DNA from: Bacteroidota bacterium
GTDB lineage: Bacteria; Bacteroidota; Ignavibacteria; Ignavibacteriales; Ignavibacteriaceae
Reading direction: 5' to 3'
Assembly: GCA_021796135.1 (NCBI GenBank)
Contig: JAJYOQ010000242.1
Coordinates: 1 to 6,484 of the forward strand
Length of the DNA stretch: 6,484 bases
Shown here: one piece after another, positions 1-6,364 of the stretch
Layout: each line of letters begins with the position of its first letter
How positions within the stretch are numbered: position 1 is the stretch's first letter
Position numbers and translations under genes: made by a program
Notes under the pieces: model-generated
Told to the model about the DNA's origin: nothing
Seen by the model: only the letters and a program-made list of their open reading frames with translations
Databases searched by the model: none

Positions 1-631
1 TAATTTTTTCTTGGGTTCCGTGGACATAAATGCTCGCTGTTGATGATGGTGTCACTTCTAAAAAATCAAATCCTATTTTATCAGCTAATCTTCTTGCAAC
101 GAAAGTTTTACCGCATCCGGGTGGACCATAGAATAAAATGCCATTAGGAATAGATACTTTATATTGCTTAAAGATTAAAGGATTTTTTATTGGATTAATA
201 ACATCAATTTCCAAAAGAGTTTTTAATTCTTGCATTCCGGCAACATCAGACCAATCAACGGAAATATTAAATGATTTATTTCGCATTGTTTTATTTTTTT
301 CATCATCTTGTAATAAATTAAGTTCATATTTTAACTGATCTTTTAGGATGTGTGCAGTTTTATTCTCAGGATGTAACTCACACTCCAGACAAATCCAGGC
401 TAAGGCTTCTATTTTTCTATTCCATTTCCTTAGAAGTTCTATTCTTAATAACCAAGCGACTCGTCGTTCCTCTAAAAGTTCTGGCGACATCTGAAAAAGT
501 GGCAGAACATTTTCAATAAATTTATCTAAAGTTTTTAAGGCTTCTTGTTTACGACCGCTCGAAATTAATTTTGATAATTTCTTACGCCAACTGGGATTTA
601 TATATCCATCATACATTTTATCTTTTAACAT
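1..631 (-). CDS. AAA-family ATPase with N-terminal helical (TPR-like) region, 3' end outside window
   Basis: Translating the minus strand from the ATG at 631-629 gives 210 open codons up to the window edge, so the C-terminal part is missing. Residues 1-108 are all-helical and rich in Leu, Trp and charged residues, with a TPR-like stretch around residues 52-92 (AWLLRIELLRKW, then EALAWICLECELHPEN). Residues 126-210 are a classical AAA core start: SDVAGMQELK (127-136), PNGILFYGPPGCGKT with the Walker A GPPGCGKT at 169-176, and SIYVHGTQEKI at 200-210, the region expected to lead to the pore loop. Walker B, sensor and arginine-finger residues lie off the window. The core resembles Cdc48/FtsH-type AAA modules, which use ATP to remodel or unfold proteins. 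Its specific partner is not visible. The start is supported by a strong Shine-Dalgarno 9 nt upstream. It is 136 nt from the AIPR-like gene on the same strand, so co-transcription is possible but not proven. Confidence 0.93.
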   Translation of the reverse strand, partial: MLKDKMYDGYINPSWRKKLSKLISSGRKQEALKTLDKFIENVLPLFQMSPELLEERRVAWLLRIELLRKWNRKIEALAWICLECELHPENKTAHILKDQLKYELNLLQDDEKNKTMRNKSFNISVDWSDVAGMQELKTLLEIDVINPIKNPLIFKQYKVSIPNGILFYGPPGCGKTFVARRLADKIGFDFLEVTPSSTASIYVHGTQEKI

Positions 632-640
632 TTTATTTGA

Positions 641-646
641 TCCTCC
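641..646 (-). promoter_or_regulatory. Strong ribosome binding site of the AAA ATPase gene
   Basis: On the minus strand GGAGGA lies 9 nt before the ATG at 631-629. It is the strongest Shine-Dalgarno in the window and fixes the start of the AAA gene. The methyltransferase and AIPR-like genes have weaker matches and the HEPN-like gene has none. The AAA gene therefore looks set for independent translation initiation rather than coupling to the gene before it. Confidence 0.8.
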
Positions 647-723
647 AAACAGTAGTTTAGCAATTTAATAACTTGCATACTCTCTTTGTTTAACATCTGC
701 TCACAATTTGGGCGTATAATTTA

Positions 724-739
724 TACTTCTGCAGAAGTA
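724..739. promoter_or_regulatory. Perfect 16-bp palindrome, possible operator, upstream of the AAA gene
   Basis: TACTTCTGCAGAAGTA reads the same on both strands with no central spacer, so it is a better candidate for a dimeric protein binding site than for an RNA hairpin. It overlaps a second dyad at 714-726 (GTATAA, one base, TTATAC). Both lie about 85-110 bp upstream of the AAA start codon and inside the methyltransferase-tail remnant. No U-run follows, so it is not a standard intrinsic terminator. The regulatory role is inference; only the symmetry is seen. Confidence 0.4.
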
Positions 740-751
740 AGGTCGTAGAGT

Positions 752-762
752 TTTGTAAACCA
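752..762 (-). repeat. 11-bp direct repeat, copy B, at the downstream end of the HEPN-AIPR pair
   Basis: TGGTTTACAAA on the minus strand is identical to 2998-2988 and in the same orientation. The similarity continues downstream at codon level (TAC, ACT, GAA GTA conserved), as expected for homologous coding tails rather than a mobile-element target duplication. Confidence 0.6.
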
Positions 763-767
763 ATTTA

Positions 768-2270
768 TTAGATGATAATTCTGTTTTTTATAATAAAGTC
801 AGTTTCTTTAGATTTATACAATCTGATATAAGTTTTATATGAATCGCTGCCTATTTCATAGAAATCCTTTTTCCGTACTACTGTTGTAAGTGAAGTTGGG
901 AGACCTTCGAGTTTTTTTTCAACATACTTTTCATAGATTATTTCGGTAAGTCCCTTAATAAATTCTTCTTTCTTATCTTCAGGTAATGTCAATTTTATCT
1001 GATTACTTTGAGCGTCTAAAAAGATTAAATTTCTTAGCTGAAATATTAAAACAGGTAAAATATGTTCAATATTATGATCAACAGTTGTTTTAATTAGCCG
1101 GGATAGTTTTTGGTCATTATCTTTCAGTCTAATGATATCCTTCCCAATAACTTTATTATCATCCAATTCACCATATATAGCTTTCTCTTTATACTTTCTT
1201 ATTAATTCTCGTTTATGTTTTTCAAGTGCTTGTTTAACGTAATTTTCCCGTATTTCAAATAAAAATGGGATTAACATCGAAATAATATTAATTACAATTC
1301 GATTTTTGGAACTTTGAATAAGTCTTTCAAAAATCTTGTAGATAGGAACTCTTTGATTTGTATATATGAAAATGTCCTTTTCTTTTGTTAACAAACCAGT
1401 TGCAACAATAGGACGTAAAAGAGTAAGTATATGAACTTTATCTTTTTTATCAGCTATTTCGCCAAAACGATATTCAATTACTATTTTATTTTTATAGTCG
1501 CTTAAAAATTTATTGAATATTTTAGATTCAAGTTCTGCCTTATATTTATTTCCAAATATATCATCTGCTCGGACTTTTTGAGTATCATTATTTGCTTCTG
1601 CGATCAAAGTGCCAATAGAATATGTATCAGCATTGTCTTCTAAATCTTCAAGGATATTATTGACTAAATTTAACTGAATTCTAATTCTACAATATATAAA
1701 ATTGGCTATATCAAGCGTTCTATATAATTCATAGTATTTATTATTATTTTCTAAAAAATTAATTACTTGGTTCAATTTATTATGATGCAGATAATTAAAA
1801 ACTGTATCGGACGTCGGATTATCTTTAAAATGTTTTTTTAAGAAAACTTTTATATCATTTTGTTTAAGACTTTTTAATGGAGATTTATCAAAATATAATT
1901 TTAGAAAAACTATGGCAAGAATGATAAATCTTGTTTGATTACCATTTGTTAAACAACATTCCTCAAAAAATATTGAGTTGTTTTCAAAAGTAGTACCAAT
2001 TAATGAAACAATTATACCCGAATGCAAAAATCTAAATAAATTTTTGGGTTCAACTAAAAGACTTTTAAGGATGTTTATATTGGTATTCTTAATTCCGATA
2101 AATTCACGCGGATTACTTCCTGCTTCAGTATCCCTGTAATCAAGGAATAATATTTCACTAAAGGGGACTTCACCCATAATGGTCTTCTTATCATTGGATA
2201 CAAAATATCTTTCAGGAAAAGTTATTTCATTTTTTGAAAGTCGGGCATATAGTAATTGTAATATATCCAT
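768..2270 (-). CDS. AIPR-like (abortive phage infection family) protein
   Basis: This 500-residue protein has no signal peptide or obvious membrane segment. Near its N-terminus it shows the arrangement typical of AIPR proteins: TNINILKSLL (63-72), then LFRFLHSGIIVSL (78-90) where the family usually has F-x-x-N-N-G-I, then ECCLTNGNQTRFIIL (104-118), matching the family's (V/T)NG-x-QT signature. The remaining 380 residues are rich in Lys, Ile and Asn, mostly helical in character, and show no motif I recognise. AIPR proteins are known from abortive infection and from islands carrying DNA methyltransferases; their biochemical activity is poorly established. The HEPN-like gene ends one base before this start (TAATATG), and AGGAG lies inside the last codons of that gene, so the two are almost certainly co-translated. 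Base composition is very AT-rich. Assignment rests on motif pattern only, and HSG in place of NNG makes this a divergent member. Confidence 0.62.
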   Translation of the reverse strand: MDILQLLYARLSKNEITFPERYFVSNDKKTIMGEVPFSEILFLDYRDTEAGSNPREFIGIKNTNINILKSLLVEPKNLFRFLHSGIIVSLIGTTFENNSIFFEECCLTNGNQTRFIILAIVFLKLYFDKSPLKSLKQNDIKVFLKKHFKDNPTSDTVFNYLHHNKLNQVINFLENNNKYYELYRTLDIANFIYCRIRIQLNLVNNILEDLEDNADTYSIGTLIAEANNDTQKVRADDIFGNKYKAELESKIFNKFLSDYKNKIVIEYRFGEIADKKDKVHILTLLRPIVATGLLTKEKDIFIYTNQRVPIYKIFERLIQSSKNRIVINIISMLIPFLFEIRENYVKQALEKHKRELIRKYKEKAIYGELDDNKVIGKDIIRLKDNDQKLSRLIKTTVDHNIEHILPVLIFQLRNLIFLDAQSNQIKLTLPEDKKEEFIKGLTEIIYEKYVEKKLEGLPTSLTTVVRKKDFYEIGSDSYKTYIRLYKSKETDFIIKNRIII

Positions 2271-2271
2271 A

Positions 2272-2898
2272 TTAGACTCCTAATGTTTTTCTAATAGAAA
2301 CTGAAATAAGTTTAAAATTATGAAGCAAAGATTCAAAGTGTTTCCCTTTTCCTTTTATTAAAAAGCTGCCTGGTTCAATAAATTTTTTGTAAGAATAATT
2401 AGCCTTATACATTGAAAATAATTTTTTCTTCGAATATTCAGAATAATGTGAAAGATAATTGCGCAGAATGTATACAAAATTTAATAAATCTAATTGTTCT
2501 TTTGTTAATTTTGTAAAAGGATTTACTTTCGATTCAATTATTTTTTGAAAATAGCTCCTAAATTTTTGTATATCATGCCAATCTTGATATTTATCTCCAA
2601 TAAGTATGGCGCGGATTAAATTATGATCTAGTGAAAAATTCACAGAAATATTGAAATAGCTTTTAAAAGTATCTGGATTTAGTTTCACCAAAAGAATTAT
2701 TTCTTTTTCCAGGAAATGTTCCCAATAAGCACAACTTCTTAAAAGGAATGATTCAAGCAATAATTCTTTATGGATTCTGTTTCTCTGATTATTTATTTGA
2801 AAATTATCTGATACAATTTCTAAACCGTTTCTAATAAGTTCATCAATACTACTCTCCAGATTATTATGATTAACAATGATTTCTTTTTTAGTCTTCAT
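2272..2898 (-). CDS. HEPN-like protein, putative RNase effector
   Basis: This 208-residue protein is mostly helical by its pattern of hydrophobic residues. Residues 137-152 read DLLNFVYILRNYLSHY, containing R146-x4-H151, the R-x4-6-H signature of HEPN domains; in many toxin-type HEPN proteins these residues form a metal-independent RNase site. An earlier helix with YWEHFLEKEI (59-68) resembles the first long helix of RiboL-PSP/MAE_28990-type HEPN proteins, which are common in defence islands. The ATG overlaps the TGA of the preceding 34-codon frame (ATGA) and lacks a clear Shine-Dalgarno, which suggests coupling to upstream translation. The AIPR-like gene starts one base after its stop. RNase activity is inferred from the motif; some HEPN proteins are non-catalytic, and the R-x4-H string is short, so a fold comparison would be needed to settle it. 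Confidence 0.65.
   Translation of the reverse strand: MKTKKEIIVNHNNLESSIDELIRNGLEIVSDNFQINNQRNRIHKELLLESFLLRSCAYWEHFLEKEIILLVKLNPDTFKSYFNISVNFSLDHNLIRAILIGDKYQDWHDIQKFRSYFQKIIESKVNPFTKLTKEQLDLLNFVYILRNYLSHYSEYSKKKLFSMYKANYSYKKFIEPGSFLIKGKGKHFESLLHNFKLISVSIRKTLGV
2277..2281 (-). promoter_or_regulatory. Ribosome binding site of the AIPR-like gene, inside the HEPN-like gene
   Basis: AGGAG on the minus strand ends 6 nt before the ATG at 2270-2268 and is formed by the last sense codons of the HEPN-like gene (TTA GGA GTC TAA). This supports the chosen start and points to coupled translation of the two proteins. Confidence 0.7.
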
Positions 2899-2999
2899 AA
2901 TACGTATTTTTCATATTCTTCTTTCGAGATTATCTTCTCTATTTCGGAATCTATTAGTGTTACTTCTTCGTAAGTGAAGGTGTAAAGTTTGTAAACCAC
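2895..2999 (-). CDS. 34-codon frame resembling a type IIG methyltransferase C-terminal tail (copy A)
   Basis: Starting at GTG 2999-2997, which overlaps the methyltransferase stop (TAGTG), the minus strand encodes VVYKLYTFTYEEVTLIDSE, then a charged stretch ending SKEEYEKYVL, and stops with TGA inside the next start codon (ATGA). The frame fills the gap between its neighbours and overlaps both. Its sequence looks like the C-terminal end of Eco57I/type IIG-like enzymes (VYxLYxLTxEEV, then an acidic end). The methyltransferase just upstream already has a complete tail of its own in a different frame, so this is a second tail. It may be a non-functional scar, a small coupled peptide, or simply a bridge that keeps ribosomes moving into the HEPN-like gene. 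The frame extends only three codons upstream of the GTG before an in-frame TGA at 3011-3009. No independent ribosome binding site is evident. Confidence 0.4.
   Translation of the reverse strand: MVYKLYTFTYEEVTLIDSEIEKIISKEEYEKYVL
2988..2998 (-). repeat. 11-bp direct repeat, copy A, at the upstream end of the HEPN-AIPR pair
   Basis: TGGTTTACAAA on the minus strand begins immediately after the TAG of the methyltransferase gene and is identical to 762-752, which begins five bases after the TAA of the AIPR-like gene. The copies are about 2.2 kb apart in the same orientation and bracket the two effector-like genes. Confidence 0.6.
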
Positions 3000-5900
3000 T
3001 ATTCTTCCTCATCGTCTGTTCTAAATTCAATGTCATAGTTAATTATAAAATTAATCTCTTCATCTGTTAAGCCATACGCATCTTTAATTGCTAAATCTAT
3101 TTTATCGATTAGATGTTTTGATTTACGAGCGTAATATTCTCTGTATTCTTTTATGTGAGCATAATTAACTTGTTTAATGATAGAGTTCTTATGTAAATCA
3201 TCGAGATATTTTTTATATAACAGTTCAATTTCATCTTGATTCTTTATTAAATCTTCGACAGGTATAGGAAATATCTCAAGCTCATATGTCTTTAGATCTA
3301 ATGTGTTTGAATATATATGATAAAACCAATAATAGAGATTAGAACTTAAGACTGCTGCCATAATATCACGATATTCGGGAATTACATTAAACGAATTTTC
3401 TTTTGATGATCCAGTAGTATAATTAGTAATTATGTTATAATATCTTCCACCAGATGAGCGGTAAAAAATCGGGAGACCTTTATCTAACAACATTGACTTA
3501 AGGTTAAAACCTATAGAAAATATTTTCCTTAGTATATTAATCTCAATATTACTACCGACTTTGGGAAACCTACCATATTTTATAAAGTCAATGCTATTTA
3601 CAAATTGCAAATTATTTATCAAATCTTGTACTGATGTTACTTCGTAGCGCTTATTTACCTTTGTTGTCATTAAATATTTTGTAGGCCTATGATTTTTAAT
3701 AAATGAAAGAATTGCAACACGTTGATCGGCATTATCAAAAATCTTTTTCGGGCGATTTGAATAAGTCGATATGGAAATTGTCTCACAATTATTGAGCAAT
3801 AAATTATGTAGTGCAGACATTGACTCACTGGATGTTATAGCAAGGGGAACAATAAATATTAAAAAAGAATTAATATTCATTGTTTGGTAGCTTTTATCTA
3901 TAAAAAGTGAGAATGTATCAAGTGAACCTTTTAAACCATTCTTTGAATGTGCTGAAAAATAATTTTGTTTGAAATACTTTTTATGATTATCTGAATAATT
4001 TGCCCCATACGGTGGATTGCCAATTACAATATTAAATCCATTTTTAACATCTGGACCAAACATCCATTCTGAATCAAACCAGCCGGAAGCAGTATTTGTG
4101 TTGTACGGATCCCATGATGAAATCTTTTCTGAATAATCTAAAGGGAAACCAAATTTAATTAACGACTCTTTTATCTTTTGCCTATTTTCTCTATCATTTC
4201 TTTCAAGAGCTTTCTTTTCTTTTTCATCGCTTGTAACAAAATAATTTCTTCGAATATCAAAAAGCTGTTTTTCTAATTTTTCAATTTCAAGCGGCTTAAG
4301 AGTTGTATCCTGCGAAAGGCCAATTAAAGTATTTGCAGATACAAGTTTTGTTTCGAGGTTTGGAAGCGGTTCTATTCCGAAGTTGTCTCCGCCTTTATGT
4401 ACTTTTTCATCAACTAATAAAGATATAAAAAAACGAAGCTTAGCAATTTGAATTGCGATAGGTTGTATATCTACACCGTAAAGGCAGTTTTGTAACAGAT
4501 AAAGTTTTCTCCCATAATCTAATTCATTGCTGCTAAAGCTTTCTTCTATTTTTGCAGTAAGCTCGTGTTTTAGTTTTGGGTCGGTAATATTTTCTTCGAT
4601 TGCCGAGATTTGTTGCTGCTTCCATTTATTATTATGCGGATCAAGCTTAGATAAAATTAAAACTAATTTATGAAGAGCACCCATAGGGAATGCACCGGAA
4701 CCAACCGCAGGATCCAGTATTTTACATGTATTAATGGCGTTTATCAAAATATCAATTTCTTTATCGGCAAAAGGAGTATTCTCTTCAGAATATGAGATTA
4801 GTTTTCTTAATTCTTTTTCAAGTTTCTCTTCTTTGTTTATCCAACGACTTGGAAGCTGTTCTTCTTCAATTAAAAGCTGCTTTTTTCTTGTTGAATTACC
4901 AAACATATCAGATTGCTGAGTGCTAAGTTCAATAAAGCTTTTTGCCCCTTCAAGTACTTTGTTTTTTAAATATGCTATTAGTGACTCATCAACCATGTAA
5001 TTTACAATCTCACGTGGGGTGTAATAACTGCCAGTGGCTTTGCGGGCGGTAGAAGCTGTTTCGGGATTATAGCTTGCAAGAAGGTTTTCAAATACTCTTC
5101 CCAACAATTCCGGGTCGAGTGCGATTTCTTCATCTGCCGGTGTGTTTTCATCGATTGTAAAATTGTACGCTTGAAGTATGTTTAACAAGCCTCTTGTTTT
5201 ATATTTTTTCTTAGCTGTTCCGTAATCTTTATTTAGGTCAACTTCTTTTTCATCAGAAAAGAAAAGCTCGTTTGGAAAGATTGTTTGGTTAGCTTCTTTA
5301 TCAGAAAATCCGTCAATTCTTATTTCATTACCGGTATCGTTAGAAGGATCATCTTTGCTTTTATCAAGGCATTCAAAAAGTCCGCCGTTAAGAAAAGGAA
5401 TATCCTTAAAAATATTTAGCATATCATCAGGGTTATTGAACAAAGAATGATACCGGTAATAGGTATGTTCCATATAATCCTTATTCTTCCCTTGAAATGA
5501 ACGTTCCCTCCTGAACTTTCTATCTTTGATAGGAGTATTCAAAGTGGCGAAGAAAAGATTTTGAAGAATTGCTTTATAATATGTGCTTTCTTTGTTGGAA
5601 AGATTTTTGAGCACCTTTTTAATTTCGTCTTTATTGAACAGAACATTTGAAATTAAATTTTTCTGTTTCATGAACCAAATAAAAATTATACGAGTGATAA
5701 AACGGATTAAAGCGATGTTCTTACCGTTCTTATCAACTTCAGCATCCTTCGGAAATTTTACATGCTTAAGGGACCAGAAATACCAGTTAGCAATTTCGGT
5801 ATAGAATTCTTTTGTAACTTTTTCAACAGAGAAAGCTTCTTTGATTTTTCCAAGTGTAGTGAAATCAGCAGCATCTAAACGATTGATAAACGTTTTGTTA

Positions 5901-6337
5901 GTTTGGTTATTTCTGACATAATACGTAAATCTTTTGAAGTTACTCCATTCCCTTTTACCGTTTGGTTGAGGAGTATCATACACAAGAGAAAGGCGGAATA
6001 CGCCGGAGGCGGGACCGTTGTCGTCATAAAAGATGAAGAAGCCGGCAGCATAACGTTGGGCTTCTTTTAATATTTTCTTAGCTAATTCGTACTGAGCTTT
6101 TTTACTGCTGCGTTCGGTTAGTTCTTTTGTGGTTTTGAAAGTGTAGATAATTACTTGTTCTTCATTATCTAGTGTTATTTCACCAAACAAAAGACAGCTC
6201 GAAAAATAGGCGTTGTTGTACTGATTCTCTTCTTCGTTTATCGGTCGGAATTTATCTGATTTATTACGGAATAGATCAACTAAATTTTCTGATGAGAAGT
6301 GTTGCGTGAGGTTATGTAAAAGTTCTTTGGCCGACAT
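2999..6337 (-). CDS. Eco57I/type IIG-like adenine-N6 DNA methyltransferase (possible fused restriction enzyme)
   Basis: This 1112-residue protein carries the gamma-class amino-methyltransferase motifs in order: motif X TGSYYTPREIV from residue 435, motif I ILDPAVGSGAFPMG with D542 (SAM binding), motif II YGVDIQPIAIQIAKLRFF with D623, and catalytic motif IV IGNPPYG at 774-778. It should transfer a methyl group from SAM to the N6 of adenine. Residues 1-200 are an accessory N-terminal region (conserved-looking FGEI at 51-54 and IIYTFKTT at 63-70); I see no clear PD-(D/E)xK site, so nuclease activity is unproven. Charged helical inserts lie near 485-530 and 690-740. The C-terminal third (about 920-1050, with FYRSSGGRYY from 958) looks like a TaqI/Eco57I-type target-recognition domain, and the protein ends with the family tail IDLAIKDAYGLTDEEI. 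Length fits one-polypeptide type IIG/IIL enzymes. The start has AAGGA 6 nt upstream. It heads the visible gene set and presumably protects host DNA. The exact subtype and target sequence cannot be read from the sequence. Confidence 0.92.
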   Translation of the reverse strand: MSAKELLHNLTQHFSSENLVDLFRNKSDKFRPINEEENQYNNAYFSSCLLFGEITLDNEEQVIIYTFKTTKELTERSSKKAQYELAKKILKEAQRYAAGFFIFYDDNGPASGVFRLSLVYDTPQPNGKREWSNFKRFTYYVRNNQTNKTFINRLDAADFTTLGKIKEAFSVEKVTKEFYTEIANWYFWSLKHVKFPKDAEVDKNGKNIALIRFITRIIFIWFMKQKNLISNVLFNKDEIKKVLKNLSNKESTYYKAILQNLFFATLNTPIKDRKFRRERSFQGKNKDYMEHTYYRYHSLFNNPDDMLNIFKDIPFLNGGLFECLDKSKDDPSNDTGNEIRIDGFSDKEANQTIFPNELFFSDEKEVDLNKDYGTAKKKYKTRGLLNILQAYNFTIDENTPADEEIALDPELLGRVFENLLASYNPETASTARKATGSYYTPREIVNYMVDESLIAYLKNKVLEGAKSFIELSTQQSDMFGNSTRKKQLLIEEEQLPSRWINKEEKLEKELRKLISYSEENTPFADKEIDILINAINTCKILDPAVGSGAFPMGALHKLVLILSKLDPHNNKWKQQQISAIEENITDPKLKHELTAKIEESFSSNELDYGRKLYLLQNCLYGVDIQPIAIQIAKLRFFISLLVDEKVHKGGDNFGIEPLPNLETKLVSANTLIGLSQDTTLKPLEIEKLEKQLFDIRRNYFVTSDEKEKKALERNDRENRQKIKESLIKFGFPLDYSEKISSWDPYNTNTASGWFDSEWMFGPDVKNGFNIVIGNPPYGANYSDNHKKYFKQNYFSAHSKNGLKGSLDTFSLFIDKSYQTMNINSFLIFIVPLAITSSESMSALHNLLLNNCETISISTYSNRPKKIFDNADQRVAILSFIKNHRPTKYLMTTKVNKRYEVTSVQDLINNLQFVNSIDFIKYGRFPKVGSNIEINILRKIFSIGFNLKSMLLDKGLPIFYRSSGGRYYNIITNYTTGSSKENSFNVIPEYRDIMAAVLSSNLYYWFYHIYSNTLDLKTYELEIFPIPVEDLIKNQDEIELLYKKYLDDLHKNSIIKQVNYAHIKEYREYYARKSKHLIDKIDLAIKDAYGLTDEEINFIINYDIEFRTDDEEE

Positions 6338-6343
6338 TTAATT

Positions 6344-6348
6344 TCCTT
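6344..6348 (-). promoter_or_regulatory. Ribosome binding site of the methyltransferase gene
   Basis: AAGGA on the minus strand lies 6 nt before the ATG at 6337-6335 and supports that start. The next in-frame ATG is far downstream, so no competing start is apparent. Confidence 0.55.
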
Positions 6349-6364
6349 TTGTTACAAAGTGCTT

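Larger units (their letters stand above)
721..763 (-). pseudogene. Frameshifted remnant of a type IIG methyltransferase C-terminal tail (copy B)
   Basis: Just after the AIPR-like stop codon the minus strand reads TTG GTT TAC AAA, then one extra A at 751, then CTC TAC GAC CTT ACT TCT GCA GAA GTA TAA. Skipping that base gives LVYKLYDLTSAEV followed by a stop. This closely matches the C-terminal signature (IDxLVYxLYGLTxEEI type) found at the end of many Eco57I/type IIG methyltransferases. As it stands, the frame continues as LVYKTLRPYF and makes no sense. No start codon or upstream body belongs to it, so it is read as a scar of a gene that once ended here. The fragment is very short, so chance cannot be excluded, but the same tail occurs again at 2895-2999. 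Confidence 0.45.

Noticed and set aside
138..338. Plus-strand 66-codon frame
   Set aside because: It lies wholly opposite the well-supported AAA ATPase coding frame, has no family features, and has no plausible ribosome binding site.
715..720. Plus-strand TATAAT as a -10 promoter element
   Set aside because: No good -35 hexamer lies 16-18 bp upstream, and no plus-strand gene follows; it is part of a dyad in AT-rich sequence.
724..739. Intrinsic terminator at the 16-bp palindrome between the AIPR-like and AAA genes
   Set aside because: The palindrome has no loop and no following T-run on either strand, so it does not meet the pattern for an intrinsic terminator.
720..759. Minus-strand promoter for the AAA gene (TTTACA at 759-754 with TATAAA at 725-720)
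   Set aside because: The hexamers are 28 bp apart, too far for a standard promoter, and TTTACA is part of the repeated coding tail.
752..2998. Transposon or insertion sequence flanked by the 11-bp direct repeats
   Set aside because: There are no transposase or integrase genes and no terminal inverted repeats, and the similarity continues beyond the 11 bp as homologous codons, so a target-site duplication is not the best explanation.
4734..4919. Plus-strand 61-codon frame rich in Ser and Phe
   Set aside because: It is the antisense of a Glu/Lys-rich helical part of the methyltransferase; the Ser/Phe/Leu-rich composition is what such antisense gives.
5583..5804. Plus-strand 73-codon frame
   Set aside because: It is antisense to the N-terminal part of the methyltransferase with no motif or start signal of its own.
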